Shown piece by piece: positions 28,244 through 37,242 of a stretch of DNA of 64,000 bases. Both the position numbers and the translations under genes were made by a program. Source of the stretch: Paramesorhizobium endophyticum (GTDB lineage: Bacteria > Pseudomonadota > Alphaproteobacteria > Rhizobiales > Rhizobiaceae); contig NZ_BMHH01000001.1 of NCBI RefSeq assembly GCF_014640615.1, positions 310,001 through 374,000 on the forward strand, written 5' to 3'. Within the stretch, counting starts at the first letter, position 1, and each line of letters begins with the position of its first letter. The notes beneath the pieces are model-generated. The model was not told where the DNA came from, made no database searches, and saw nothing but the letters and a program-made list of their open reading frames with translations.

Positions 28244-28432
28244 CCTTTTCTTCACTGTTGATTGCTATGTCTTTTTTGTCCTTCGGGTAAAACTCGAATT
28301 GTGGACATAAGGGCGTTTCGTGGGAAGTCTCGGCCCCGCACGAACTTGAAATTAAGAGCACGAGCCGTCCAGCAACTGCTGGCATTTGTTGGCATGCCGG
28401 ATGGCGTCGTGCCAGTGTTGCGTTTCATTGTT

Positions 28433-29344
28433 CTAACGCAGCGCCACCTCGGCTTTATCATGATTGATCGCCGCTTCGAAGAGGGGCTTCCCAGAACCCT
28501 CCAGCCACTCCACGAGCGAGGTCAGACGGCCAAACTCCCGCTTCAGAGCCGCGAGGTTTGCCGCCCCGGCGAGCAAGCCATTGTCTAAAAGTTCGGCCAA
28601 ACGGTTGAGGAAAGGGTTTTGGGCGAGCAATTCGTCGGGAAAGCGCCTGTAAGCGATCGGCCGGCCGGCGGCTTTCGTGAATGCCCGCTCCAGATCCTTG
28701 CCCGTCACGGACGCGCTCGCCAGCTCGATGATCTTGCCTGCGTAACGATCCGGGTCCATCAGGACTTCTGCGTTGATCCTGCCCAGGTCGTCTAGGGCGA
28801 TCATTTGCATGGACTGCTCTGGCCGCATGAAGAACGTGAATTCGCCCTGAGGCAATCCCATGCCGGGCAGCAGCATCATCTCCATGAAGCTTGCCGGGCG
28901 GGTGATCGTGTTCATGATTGGAAGGCTTTGCACATAGGCTTCAATCTCTGACTTGCTGTCGAAATGACCCATTCCCGTCGGGCCTTTCCCTGCTGCGCCG
29001 CCGGAAGAATAGACGAGATGACGGACGCCTTGCCGAAGTGCGCTGTCGGCGATCGTCTTGCCCTGCCAGACCTCCTGCGCATCGGTGACCTCACCCGCCG
29101 GCGAACTGGTCTGGACACTGAAAACGCCGGTGATGCCGGTCATCGCCCGCTCGATAGAGGCAGGATCGAACAGGTCGCCGATTGCCAGGGAAATGCCCTC
29201 AGCAGCCAAAGCCCTCGACTTGATGCTGTCGGCATTACGCACGAAGGCCCGGACCTTTCTCCCCTTCGCCTTCAGTGCGCGCGCAACCGCCCCGCCTTGC
29301 TGCCCGGTCGCGCCGAACACGAGAAATTCATCGCTGTGATCCAT
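28433..29344 (-). CDS. NmrA-family NAD(P)-binding protein
   Basis: A 303-residue atypical short-chain dehydrogenase fold of the NmrA/HSCARG group. The nucleotide-binding motif VFGATGQQGGAVARAL is near the N-terminus, followed by RKVRAFVRN and the VYSSGG strand; the YxxxK catalytic pair of true reductases is not apparent, fitting a redox-sensing or quinone-related role. It diverges from an HxlR regulator over about 115 bases containing GGTTAC-type inverted repeats, a common layout in which HxlR represses the NmrA/oxidoreductase gene under electrophile stress. Substrate unknown. Confidence 0.82.
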   Translation of the reverse strand: MDHSDEFLVFGATGQQGGAVARALKAKGRKVRAFVRNADSIKSRALAAEGISLAIGDLFDPASIERAMTGITGVFSVQTSSPAGEVTDAQEVWQGKTIADSALRQGVRHLVYSSGGAAGKGPTGMGHFDSKSEIEAYVQSLPIMNTITRPASFMEMMLLPGMGLPQGEFTFFMRPEQSMQMIALDDLGRINAEVLMDPDRYAGKIIELASASVTGKDLERAFTKAAGRPIAYRRFPDELLAQNPFLNRLAELLDNGLLAGAANLAALKREFGRLTSLVEWLEGSGKPLFEAAINHDKAEVALR

Positions 29345-29370
29345 CTTGGTTACCTTCTGTAATTAATAAC

Positions 29371-29444
29371 GGTTACCAAGTGGAACCAATTGCAAATCCG
29401 CGCAAGACGGCACATTTTTGGTCGTCGGTTACACCATAATAACC
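29371..29444. promoter_or_regulatory. HxlR operator candidates
   Basis: Two inverted repeats lie in the divergent gap: GGTTACCAAGTGGAACC (29371-29387) and GGTTACACCATAATAACC (29427-29444). Both have GGTT...AACC ends, and a further GGTTACC lies at the NmrA start. Their spacing and shared half-sites suggest binding by the adjacent HxlR protein to both promoters. Confidence 0.5.
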
Positions 29445-29461
29445 ATTGAAGGAGTTCATTC

Positions 29462-29890
29462 GTGCCGCGTGAAATCAATGGGCGCCCCGTCATCGAGACT
29501 GCACGGGGGCCCGTCCTGACCCCATGCGCTCCAGGAAGCGTACTGGCCCGTATGGGTGACAAATGGACCATTCTGGTCGTGTCCATGCTCGCCTTGTCAC
29601 CCGATGCGCCGATGCGATTCGGGGCGATCCGGCGCGGCATTCCGGACATTTCGCAAAGGATGCTAACTCTCACCCTTCGCAGCCTGGAGCGTGACGGCCT
29701 CGTGGCGCGTCATTATTATCCCGAGGTGCCGCCGCGGGTTGAATATGAGCTGACGGCTCGCGGCAAATCCATGCTGCCGCCCTTGTCGGCTTTCACGGAC
29801 TGGATCAGGGATACCTGGCAGGACATCGAAGCCTCGCGGCGTGCCTTCGACGATGCTGAGCGAACCGGCGCCGTCCCGGGCCGGACGTGA
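29462..29890 (+). CDS. HxlR-family transcriptional regulator
   Basis: A 142-residue winged-helix regulator. The HxlR pattern is complete: LTPCAPGSVLARMGDKWTILV with the conserved Cys22 before the first helix, FGAIRRGIPDISQRMLTLTLRSLERDGLV for the recognition region and a wing of VPPRVEYELTARGKSM. The Cys can act as a thiol sensor in this family. The start is GTG, seven bases after AAGGAG. It diverges from the NmrA-type gene, its probable target. Confidence 0.88.
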   Translation: MPREINGRPVIETARGPVLTPCAPGSVLARMGDKWTILVVSMLALSPDAPMRFGAIRRGIPDISQRMLTLTLRSLERDGLVARHYYPEVPPRVEYELTARGKSMLPPLSAFTDWIRDTWQDIEASRRAFDDAERTGAVPGRT

Positions 29891-29956
29891 GGGCGAACTA
29901 CCGTGGCAAAAGGCAAGATCGCTCAGGGCAATTGACGCCGACAGGCAGAGGCGTAA

Positions 29957-30433
29957 TCACGCCGGCCTGTTCCACCCGCCGATCCGGGCATAGATCGTGT
30001 CGCGCAGCGCCCTGACATCCCGGTTGAGTTCGCTCAAGTGTTCCGGGCTATGGCCCAAGGCGGCAAACAGGGCCTCGCCGATGCAGCCGGCGCGCAGGCG
30101 CAGCGCCTGGCCCTGCCCGGTCAGTGCCACCACCACCTGCCGCTCGTTATCCGGGTTTCGCGTCCGGCGCACCATGCCTGCCCCTTCCAGCCTTTTGAGA
30201 AGGGGCGTCAGTGTGCTCGATTCGAGCGCCAGCTGCTCGGCGATGCCGCCCACCGTCTGCCCGTCCTCCCGCCACAGCACATTCAGCACGAGATATTGCG
30301 GATAGGTCAGCCCCATCTCGTCGAGCAAGGGCTTGTAGAGCCGCTGGATGGCGATACCGGCAGAGTAGACCGCATAGCAGAGCTGGTCGTCCAGCGGCAG
30401 CGGTACGGAATTTTCTTTTTCTTGCGGGCTCAT
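29957..30433 (-). CDS. ohrR: Organic hydroperoxide resistance regulator
   Basis: A 158-residue MarR-family repressor. Cys19 in DDQLCYAVYSAG is the conserved peroxidatic residue, and Cys117 in RLRAGCIGEALF matches the second cysteine of 2-Cys OhrR proteins, so oxidation to an intersubunit disulfide is likely. The DNA-binding part includes TYPQYLVLNVLWREDG and ALESSTLTPLLKRLEGAGMVRR. The ATG at 30433 follows AAGGAGACCGC; a longer open frame upstream runs through the operator and is not coding. It diverges from ohr. Confidence 0.92.
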   Translation of the reverse strand: MSPQEKENSVPLPLDDQLCYAVYSAGIAIQRLYKPLLDEMGLTYPQYLVLNVLWREDGQTVGGIAEQLALESSTLTPLLKRLEGAGMVRRTRNPDNERQVVVALTGQGQALRLRAGCIGEALFAALGHSPEHLSELNRDVRALRDTIYARIGGWNRPA

Positions 30434-30481
30434 ACGCGGTCTCCTTGAATTCCATATTACCACGATAATCGCGAAAATAAA

Positions 30482-30554
30482 TATCGCGATAAAAATTAGC
30501 TGGACGTGCCGGCATGACTGCGCTACAACATTATCGTTATCGCGATAAAAATTA
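30482..30554. promoter_or_regulatory. OhrR operator region, two 17-base direct repeats
   Basis: TATCGCGATAAAAATTA occurs twice, at 30482-30498 and 30538-30554, each with the palindromic core TATCGCGATA, and degenerate relatives (CGATAATCGCG, TTATCGTTAT) lie beside them. The cores are 56 bases apart. AT-rich palindromes of this kind between ohrR and ohr are the expected OhrR binding sites, which would let one repressor silence both genes. Confidence 0.75.
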
Positions 30555-30575
30555 TCGCCAATGAAGGAGACGGAA

Positions 30576-31001
30576 ATGGACATTCTCTATCGCACCGAAG
30601 CCACCGCCACTGGCGGACGTACCGGCAAGGCCGCCACGAAGGACGGCGCTTTCAGCGTCGCGCTGGTCACGCCGAAGGAACTGGGCGGCCCCGGCGGGGA
30701 GGGCAACAATCCTGAGCAGCTGTTTGCGTCAGGCTATGCCGCCTGCTTCCTCGGCGCGCTTAAATTCGTCGCCAGCCAGCGCAAGGTAAAGATCGCCGAC
30801 GACAGCACTGTCACGGCGGCGGTGGGCATCGGCAAGCGGGATGACGGGCAGGGCTTCGGCCTCGACGTGGCGCTCACCGTCGCGCTGCCGGGTGTCGATT
30901 CAGCTACAGCGCGCGAGCTCATCGATCAGGCGCACATCGTCTGCCCCTATTCCCACGCCACCCGCAACAGTCTCGACGTGCGGCTTTCCCTGGCCGAGTG
31001 A
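30576..31001 (+). CDS. ohr: Organic hydroperoxide reductase
   Basis: A 141-residue OsmC/Ohr-family thiol peroxidase reducing organic and fatty-acid hydroperoxides to alcohols. The catalytic cysteines are Cys57 in GYAACFLGAL and Cys123 in AHIVCPYSHATR, with Arg15 in TGGRTGKA and the NNPEQLFASGYAA segment lining the active site. AAGGAGACGGAA precedes the ATG at 30576; the in-frame ATG 15 bases earlier overlaps that box. It is controlled from the shared gap by OhrR. Confidence 0.94.
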   Translation: MDILYRTEATATGGRTGKAATKDGAFSVALVTPKELGGPGGEGNNPEQLFASGYAACFLGALKFVASQRKVKIADDSTVTAAVGIGKRDDGQGFGLDVALTVALPGVDSATARELIDQAHIVCPYSHATRNSLDVRLSLAE

Positions 31002-31011
31002 AGGCAAAAAA

Positions 31012-31042
31012 AGAGCAGGATGCCCGCTGTGCATCCTGCTCT
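31012..31042 (-). terminator. Intrinsic terminator-like hairpin
   Basis: A perfect 12-base stem, AGAGCAGGATGC with GCATCCTGCTCT, around a seven-base loop. A run of seven A's lies just 5' on the plus strand, so only the minus-strand transcript (from gguC) gets the U-run needed for intrinsic termination. It begins 10 bases after the ohr stop and could also protect the ohr 3' end. Confidence 0.7.
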
Positions 31043-31066
31043 CTCAATGACAATCCTGCGAAACGC

Positions 31067-31149
31067 TTAGAGCGTGCGGACATCACGCTCTAACTCTTTG
31101 TTTCGCGCATGATATTATCCGAAAAGTCTGCAACTTTTCGGGATCATGC
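31067..31149. repeat. RIME-like palindromic element
   Basis: Two adjoining palindromes: TTAGAGCGTG/CACGCTCTAA around CGGACAT (31067-31093), then GCATGAT...AAAAGTctgcAACTTTT...ATCATGC (31107-31149). The second is repeated near 38.9 kb and its end resembles the one near 3.2 kb. It resembles the RIME-type intergenic elements of rhizobia and Brucella. It ends one base before the gguC stop codon, whose TAG belongs to the CTCTAGAG tail of the element. Confidence 0.75.
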
Positions 31150-31150
31150 T

Positions 31151-32143
31151 CTAGAGCGCCTTGATCTTCACCTTGTCGGCCTTGGCGTTGATCAGCGGAT
31201 TGCGAAGCGGCAGGCCGAAATCCGGGGCTTCGATTTCGAACACATCGCCCGGTTCGGTGCGGATGCCATCGGCGAAGGAGAGCGTAGCCGTGCCGAACAT
31301 GTGGATGTGGATGTCGCCCGGCTGGCGGAATACTTCATATTTGAAGTGATGATATTCCAGATTGGCGAAGGTGTGGGACATGTTGTCCTCGCCCGAAAGG
31401 AACGGCTTCTCCCACAGCGTCTTGCCGTCGCGCAGGATGCGCGAGGTGCCGCTGATATGGTCAGGCAACTTGCCGAGGCGCAGTTCCGGGCCGATGGCGC
31501 AGGGGCGCAGCTTCGAATGGGCGAGGTAGAGATAATTGACCCGCTCCATCACATGGTCGGAGAACTCGTTCGCCAGCGCGAAGCCCAGGCGGAACGGCGT
31601 TCCGTCCGGACCGATGACATAGATACCCGCGATCTCCGGCTCCTCGCCGCCATCGTCCGCGAAGGAAGGGGAGGTGAGCGCTGCGCCCGGAGCCACCAGC
31701 ATCGTGCCGTTGCCCTTGTAGAACCATTCGGGCTGTACGCCGGTTTCGCCCTTCGCAGGCTTGCCGCGCTCCAGGCCCATCTTGAACATCTTCATGGAGT
31801 CGGTGAGGCTCTCTTCCTTCTCGGTCGAGGCCTTCTTGTGCATGGCGTCGCGCGTCGCGGCGGAACCCAGATGCGTCAGGCCCGTGCCGGTCAGGTGAAT
31901 ATGCGCCGCGTCCGGAGCGTCGATGGGCGGCAGCAGGCGGCCATCCTTGTAGGCGGCCTCCACATCGACCGCCTTGCCGAGCCCGCGCTCCTCGATGATG
32001 GCGTCGATGGTTGTTTCTTCCTCGATCGCCTCATGCGCGAGTTCCAGCACCGAGCGGGTGCCCTGCACGATGCGGAAACCGTCTTGCGTGCGCGCCGCGA
32101 CCCGGCGCTTGCCCTTTTCGTTGATCAGCTGAACCAGATTCAT
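31151..32143 (-). CDS. gguC: GguC/AraD1-family protein (FAH fold)
   Basis: A 330-residue fumarylacetoacetate-hydrolase-fold protein of the GguC/AraD1 family, encoded in Agrobacterium beside the chvE-gguAB sugar importer and linked to 2-keto-3-deoxy-arabinonate-type sugar-acid degradation. Typical stretches are MNLVQLINEKGKRRVAA at the start, IHLTGTGLTHLGSAATRDAMH, PEIAGIYVIGPDGTPFRLGF and NMSHTFANLEYHHFKYEVF. The second of two adjacent ATGs is chosen because GGGAGG lies six bases before it. The gene is alone here; GntR-like palindromes lie upstream. Exact activity is not established from sequence. Confidence 0.78.
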   Translation of the reverse strand: MNLVQLINEKGKRRVAARTQDGFRIVQGTRSVLELAHEAIEEETTIDAIIEERGLGKAVDVEAAYKDGRLLPPIDAPDAAHIHLTGTGLTHLGSAATRDAMHKKASTEKEESLTDSMKMFKMGLERGKPAKGETGVQPEWFYKGNGTMLVAPGAALTSPSFADDGGEEPEIAGIYVIGPDGTPFRLGFALANEFSDHVMERVNYLYLAHSKLRPCAIGPELRLGKLPDHISGTSRILRDGKTLWEKPFLSGEDNMSHTFANLEYHHFKYEVFRQPGDIHIHMFGTATLSFADGIRTEPGDVFEIEAPDFGLPLRNPLINAKADKVKIKAL

Positions 32144-32212
32144 CATTACCCTCCCATTCAGACAGGTTTCGTCCTCCCTTGGGAGGGCGTTGGTTTCATA
32201 TGAGGTTAAAAG

Positions 32213-32248
32213 TCATACTGTATGAGCAATATCAAGAGGTATGATACC
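32213..32248. promoter_or_regulatory. Two palindromes upstream of gguC, GntR-like
   Basis: TCATACTGTATGA (32213-32225) and GGTATGATACC (32238-32248) lie about 70-105 bases before the gguC start. Their TATGA/TCATA cores resemble FadR-subfamily GntR sites and recur by the uronate locus at 50.9-51.8 kb. The rest of the gap to 32479 shows no gene or other structure. Confidence 0.45.
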
Positions 32249-32479
32249 CCCGGCGCTGGTGGATTACATAAATTTAATTGGACGTCGCTGGCGCCGGGCG
32301 TCAAATTGCATCACGCTCGAGTGATTTGAACGTTTCGCCTGCCATGAGGCGCCGACCGGTTGGAGAAGGCCCGCGCCCTTGATAGACAGCGCTCAGATTT
32401 CGTTAATTCCCCTGCCCGATATACCGTGTGTCCCCTCCAATGGTGAGGGTATCATGCCTTTCCGCAACCGGAGTGCCGG

Positions 32480-33598
32480 ATGAAAATCTGGAAGCAGATC
32501 ATCCTCGTCGTCCTCGTCCTGCTGGCGGCTTTCGCCGGCTGGAAATATTTTTATTCGGGCGCTCCCGGAAGCGAAACCGCGGGCGTACGCCAAAGCGGCG
32601 GACGCGGCGGTGCGCTGGGGCCGACGCTCGTTGTCGCCAAGCCCGTCGAGGAGGAGACGATCAACACGCGCTTGAGCGCCATCGGCACGGGCAGGGCGAT
32701 GGAAACCGTATCAGTCACCCCCTGGTCCGGCGGCATGATGACCAAGCTTCTGGTCAAGGCCGGCGCGCATGTGAAGGAAGGCCAGCCGATCGCGGAACTC
32801 GACGCCGCCGAGGAGCAGATCGCCCACGACAAGGCGGAGATCGCCCTTCAGAACGCGCAGAACACCCTGCGCCGTATCACCACCTTGCGCTCGACCAACA
32901 CCGCGACCGAGGTGCAGGTGGTCGACGCCCAGCTCGCCGTCGCCAATGCCAAGCTGGTGGCCGAGGAGGCGGCGCTTGCGCTTTCCCGCCGCACGATCAC
33001 CGCGCCGATTTCGGGCGTCATCGGCATCCTGCCGGTCAATGCCGGCAATTTCGTCACCACCACCACAGCGATAGCGACGATCGACGACCGCTCGCAGATA
33101 CTGATCGATATCTGGGTTCCGGAGCGCTACGCCCCGCAGATCAGGATCGGCCAGCCGGTCACGGCCACCTCCATCGCCGTGCCGGGGCGGGCCTTCGAGG
33201 GCAAGATCGTCGCCATCGACAATGCCATAGACGAGGCGAGCCGCACCTTGCGCGTGCGCGCGCAGATCCCCAATCCTGACGACACATTGCGCGCAGGCAT
33301 GTCCTTCGAAGTGACGCTGCTTTTCCCGGGCGAAACCTATCCTTCCGTCGATCCATTGGCGCTGCAATGGGGCGCGGACGGCGCTTTTGTGTGGCGAATT
33401 ATTGATGGTGTGGCCCATAAAGTGGCGATTGAGATCATCCAGCGCAACACCACCAGCATCCTCGTGAATGCGCCGCTGAAGCCGGGCGACATGATCGTCA
33501 CCCAGGGCGTGCAGACCGTGCGCGATGGCGGCCCGGTGAAGGTCGCCGATGACGGCGGCGCGCAGGCGCAGCCCGCCGCTTCGCCGAATGCCGGATGA
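32480..33598 (+). CDS. RND efflux periplasmic adaptor, second pump
   Basis: A 372-residue membrane fusion protein. It has an N-terminal anchor helix (IILVVLVLLAAFAGWKYFY), lipoyl halves VSVTPWSGGMMTKLLVKAGAHV and TITAPISGVIGILPVNAGN, a short coiled-coil hairpin (about 105-160), then a beta-barrel with VPERYAPQIRIGQPVTA and a C-terminal membrane-proximal domain. The short hairpin and uncleaved-looking anchor set it apart from BepD and recall MdtA/BepF-type adaptors. It is followed after 10 bases by its RND permease. No regulator gene adjoins the pair. Confidence 0.88.
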   Translation: MKIWKQIILVVLVLLAAFAGWKYFYSGAPGSETAGVRQSGGRGGALGPTLVVAKPVEEETINTRLSAIGTGRAMETVSVTPWSGGMMTKLLVKAGAHVKEGQPIAELDAAEEQIAHDKAEIALQNAQNTLRRITTLRSTNTATEVQVVDAQLAVANAKLVAEEAALALSRRTITAPISGVIGILPVNAGNFVTTTTAIATIDDRSQILIDIWVPERYAPQIRIGQPVTATSIAVPGRAFEGKIVAIDNAIDEASRTLRVRAQIPNPDDTLRAGMSFEVTLLFPGETYPSVDPLALQWGADGAFVWRIIDGVAHKVAIEIIQRNTTSILVNAPLKPGDMIVTQGVQTVRDGGPVKVADDGGAQAQPAASPNAG

Positions 33599-33608
33599 GG
33601 CCGGGCTC

Positions 33609-36600
33609 ATGAGCAATCAACCTTCCTCTCCCCACGGCTCCGATCAGGGCGGCTTCACCGCGCTTTTTATCCGCCGCCCGGTTCTGGCCTTTGTCCTGAA
33701 CGTCCTGATCGTCGTCGCCGGCCTTGCCGCCTTCACGGGCGTCGATATTCGCGAGCTTCCGGATGTCGACCGTCCCGTCGTGACCATCCGCACCGATTTC
33801 GACGGCGCATCCGCCGAAACCATCGACCGCGAATTGACGCAGGTGCTGGAAAACGCGGTGGCGCGCGTTCCGGGCGTCAAGTCGATCTCGTCCGCTTCCT
33901 CCTTCGGGCGCAGCCGCGTGACGGTGGAATTCAATGACGGCGTCGATCTCAACGTCGCGGCGGCGGACATGCGCGACGCCATTTCGCGCGTGACCAACAA
34001 TCTGCCCGAGGAGGCGGACGCGCCGCAGATCGTCAAGGCCGACGCCAATGCCGATCCGGTGATGCGCCTTGCGGTGACCTCGGATTCCATGCCGATCCAG
34101 GACATGACCGTGTTGGTGGAGGACCGGGTCGAGGATGTGCTGGCCGCCGTGCCTGGTGTCGCCGACGTGCAGGTCTATGGCGACCGCGACAAGATCTTCC
34201 GCATCGATATCGATCAGGCGAAGCTGGCAAGCTACGGCCTTACCATCGCCGATATTTCCAATGCGCTTTCCACCATGGCGCTCGACCAGCCGGCGGGCTC
34301 GCTCAAGAGCAATGACCAGTCGATCGTGGTTCGTGCGGCGGCCACGGTGACGTCGCCGGAGGCCTTCGAGAACATCATCATCAACGGCCATACCAAGCTC
34401 GGCGATGTCGCCAATGTGACCCTCGGCCCGGATATCGAAAGCTCCTCGGTCAGCTCCAACGGCAAGACGGCCATCGGCCTCGGCATCATCCGGCAGGCGC
34501 AGTCCAATACGCTCGACATTTCCAAGGGCGTGCGCGCCGCCATCGAGCAGTTGCAGAAATCCCTGCCGCCTGGCGTCAATATCCAGGTGACGAGCGACGA
34601 CGCGAACTTCATCGACGGCGCCATTCACGAGGTCGAAATCGCGCTTGTCGCCTCGGTCTTCATCGTCATCCTCATCATCTTCCTGTTCCTGTGGGATATC
34701 CGCGCCACGCTGATCCCCGCCATTTCCATGCCGGTGGCGCTCATCGGCACCATCGCCGCCATTTATATGCTGGGCTTCTCGGTCAACATTCTCACCCTGC
34801 TTGCGCTGGTGCTGGCGACCGGCCTTGTGGTCGACGACGCTATCGTGGTGCTCGAAAACATCGTGCGCCGCCGCAATATGGGGCTGGGCCCGCGCGCTGC
34901 GGCGGTGCTCGGCACGCAGGAAGTGTTCTTCGCCGTCATCGCCACCACGCTGACGCTCGCCGCCGTCTTCGTGCCGATTTCCTTCCTGCCGGGGCAGATG
35001 GGCGGCCTCTTCCGGGAGTTCGGCGTGGTGCTGGCGATCTCCGTTCTGCTGTCCTCCGTCGTCGCGCTCACATTCTGCCCCATGCTCGCCTCGCGTTTCC
35101 TGTCGGAGGCGGCCGTGCACCATGAGGAACATTCGCCGGGCGCATTTCGCCGCTTCGGCGGCGCGCTCGCTGCCTTCTATCGCCGCACGCTTCACGCCTG
35201 CCTCGCCGCGCCGATGGTTGTGGTGGCCGTGGCGATCCTTTTCGCCGCCGCTTCCTATGTTGCCTATGGCACGCTGCGCCAGGAGCTGACGCCGACCGAG
35301 GACCGCGCCCAGGCGCTGCTGCGCCTGAGCGGCCCGCAGGGCATCAGCCTCGAATTTATGGAAAGCCAGATCGACCGGGTCGAGAAACTGCTCCAGCCCC
35401 TGCGCGATTCCGGTGAAATCCAGAGCACGCTTGCCATCGCCGGCACCGGCGGCTCGCCAAACAGCGGCATCATCGTGCTGACGCTCGCCCGCTGGGGTGA
35501 GCGCGTCCGCACCCAGCAGCAGATCATGGCGGATGTCATGCAGCGGCTGAAAGTCATTACTGGCGTGCGCGTCTTCACCTCCCAGCCGAACAGCCTCGGC
35601 ATTCGCGGCGCCGGCAACGGATTGCAGTTCGCCCTGCTCGGCAATGATTATACGCAGTTGCGCACCGCGGCGCAGAATATCGTCGCGGCGATGGAGAAGG
35701 ACCCGCGTTACCAGTCGCCGCGCCTCTCCATCGACCCGACCCAGCCGCAGCTTTCCGTCAATATTAATCGCGAGCGCGCCTCCGACCTTGGCATCGACAT
35801 CACCGGCCTCGCCAATGCGGTGCAGTCCGTCCTCGACGGGCGCAAGATCGGCTCGGTCTATATCGGCGACCGCAGCTATGACGTGAAGCTGGTCTCCACC
35901 ACCAACCCGATCAACGACCCGACCGATCTCGAAAACATCTTCCTGAAGACGAGCGATGGCCGTTACGTCCCCATGTCGTCCATCGCCAGCGTGGTGGAGC
36001 AGGCCGTGCCGCCGGAACTCGACCGCGAGCAGCGGATGCGCTCCGTCGCGATCACTTCGGGCCTGCGCTCAGACTTCGCGCTGGGCGACGCCTATCAGGA
36101 AGCGCTCAAGATCGCCACCCCGGAGCTGCCCGCCGGTTCGCGCATCATCCCGCTGGCGGAGGCGCGCACGCTGGGCGAAACTTCCTATGGCCTCGCCATC
36201 ACCTTCGGCTTCGCCATCGTCATCATCCTACTGGTGCTGGCGGCGCAGTTCGAAAGCTTCGTGAGCGCCTTCATCGTCATGGCGACCGTGCCGCTGGGCC
36301 TCGGCTGCGCCGTGTTCGCCATGCTGATGAGCGGCACGAGCCTCAACGTCTATAGCCAGATCGGCCTTGTGCTGCTTGTCGGCATCATGGCGAAGAACGG
36401 CATTCTCATCGTCGAATTCGCCGACCAGCTGCGCGATAAAGGGATGAGCGTGCGCGAGGCGATCGAGGAAGCCGCGAACATCCGCCTGCGCCCGGTGACG
36501 ATGACGATGATCTGCGCCATCCTCGGCGGCGTTCCGCTGGTGCTGGCGCAGGGCGCGGGCGCGGAAGCGCGCGTGGCGCTGGGCTGGGTCATCGTCGGCG

Positions 36601-36737
36601 GCCTCGGCCTCGCCACCCTGGCCACCCTCTACGTCACTCCCGTCGCCTACCTCCTGCTCGGTCGCTTCACCAAGCCCAAGGTGGAAGAGCACAACCGCCT
36701 CAGGCGCGAACTGGCGGAGGCGATGCGGAAGCCTTGA
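33609..36737 (+). CDS. RND efflux permease, second pump
   Basis: A 1042-residue proton-driven RND transporter of the MdtB/MdtC/VexF-like branch. Key segments are FIRRPVLAFVLNVLIVVAGL, FLWDIRATLIPAISMPVALI, the proton-relay [15 protein letters not shown] and the second-half AKNGILIVEFADQLRDKGM. Compared with BepE it carries a Ser/Gln-rich N-terminal tail (MSNQPSSPHGSDQGGF). The ATG at 33609 is chosen because GAGG lies eight bases before it and the adaptor stop just precedes; the frame is open further upstream inside the adaptor gene. It may correspond to Brucella BepG, but I cannot assign orthology. Substrate unknown. Confidence 0.9.
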   Translation: MSNQPSSPHGSDQGGFTALFIRRPVLAFVLNVLIVVAGLAAFTGVDIRELPDVDRPVVTIRTDFDGASAETIDRELTQVLENAVARVPGVKSISSASSFGRSRVTVEFNDGVDLNVAAADMRDAISRVTNNLPEEADAPQIVKADANADPVMRLAVTSDSMPIQDMTVLVEDRVEDVLAAVPGVADVQVYGDRDKIFRIDIDQAKLASYGLTIADISNALSTMALDQPAGSLKSNDQSIVVRAAATVTSPEAFENIIINGHTKLGDVANVTLGPDIESSSVSSNGKTAIGLGIIRQAQSNTLDISKGVRAAIEQLQKSLPPGVNIQVTSDDANFIDGAIHEVEIALVASVFIVILIIFLFLWDIRATLIPAISMPVALIGTIAAIYMLGFSVNILTLLALVLATGLVVDDAIVVLENIVRRRNMGLGPRAAAVLGTQEVFFAVIATTLTLAAVFVPISFLPGQMGGLFREFGVVLAISVLLSSVVALTFCPMLASRFLSEAAVHHEEHSPGAFRRFGGALAAFYRRTLHACLAAPMVVVAVAILFAAASYVAYGTLRQELTPTEDRAQALLRLSGPQGISLEFMESQIDRVEKLLQPLRDSGEIQSTLAIAGTGGSPNSGIIVLTLARWGERVRTQQQIMADVMQRLKVITGVRVFTSQPNSLGIRGAGNGLQFALLGNDYTQLRTAAQNIVAAMEKDPRYQSPRLSIDPTQPQLSVNINRERASDLGIDITGLANAVQSVLDGRKIGSVYIGDRSYDVKLVSTTNPINDPTDLENIFLKTSDGRYVPMSSIASVVEQAVPPELDREQRMRSVAITSGLRSDFALGDAYQEALKIATPELPAGSRIIPLAEARTLGETSYGLAITFGFAIVIILLVLAAQFESFVSAFIVMATVPLGLGCAVFAMLMSGTSLNVYSQIGLVLLVGIMAKNGILIVEFADQLRDKGMSVREAIEEAANIRLRPVTMTMICAILGGVPLVLAQGAGAEARVALGWVIVGGLGLATLATLYVTPVAYLLLGRFTKPKVEEHNRLRRELAEAMRKP

Positions 36738-36807
36738 GGCGGGAGGATTGATCTGCCCCGAATAAGGTGATGAAATCCTCCGGCGATAGCGCCCGAGGAG
36801 ACTGGTC

Positions 36808-37242
36808 ATGGTAGCGCCGGTAAAGACCCTTCCCGAAACGGGCGAGACTCTCCGGCGCGAGGTTCGTCCCTGGACGCACACATCTCAGGACAGAAGCATG
36901 ACCGTCGATGTGCCGGGCTATTGTCCTGAAGGTAGCGGAAAGGGTGTCCATGTCGGTGACGATATGGCTCCGAGCAGGCCGAAGGCGCTTCGTTCCCGTC
37001 GACATGACCGGAAATATACTCTCGAAGAGTTATGCCAACTCATCGACGAATCCATAAACAGCAGCATCAGCGAGCGCTCGCCCGACGAGATTTTAACCCG
37101 GGGAGATGGCTGGAAACCATTCCTCTACGGTGGCGTGACCTCAACGATAAAAGAACGAGACCGTTTCCATCTAAAGGTAAAATACTCCACATCCAGAACA
37201 ACGGAGGCAAGCCATGGCACAGCCCGCAATGACCGAGAGTGA
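36808..37242 (+). pseudogene. Decayed antitoxin-like ORF (MqsA-like start)
   Basis: An open frame of 144 codons with a good GAGGAG box. Its first 53 residues (TLPETGETLRREVRP, SMTVDVPGYCPEGS, GVHVGDDM) look like the N-terminal part of an MqsA/YgiT-type antitoxin in which the zinc-binding Cys before PETGE is lost. The rest does not continue that fold; HDRKYTLEELCQLIDES is reminiscent of a MazE/AbrB tail, and later codons run through a dispersed repeat fragment (about 37098-37130) and into the next gene. No toxin gene adjoins. I read this as a relic or chimera; a functional small protein is possible. Confidence 0.35.

Noticed and set aside
28252-28461. Small minus-strand ORF after tRNA-Arg
   Set aside because: Cys/Arg-rich with no ribosome site or domain, and its start falls inside the 3' end of the NmrA-type gene in another frame.
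36700-37005. 101-codon minus-strand ORF over the RND 3' end and the MqsA-like relic
   Set aside because: It overlaps the RND permease coding end and the better-supported plus-strand frame, and shows no recognisable domain.
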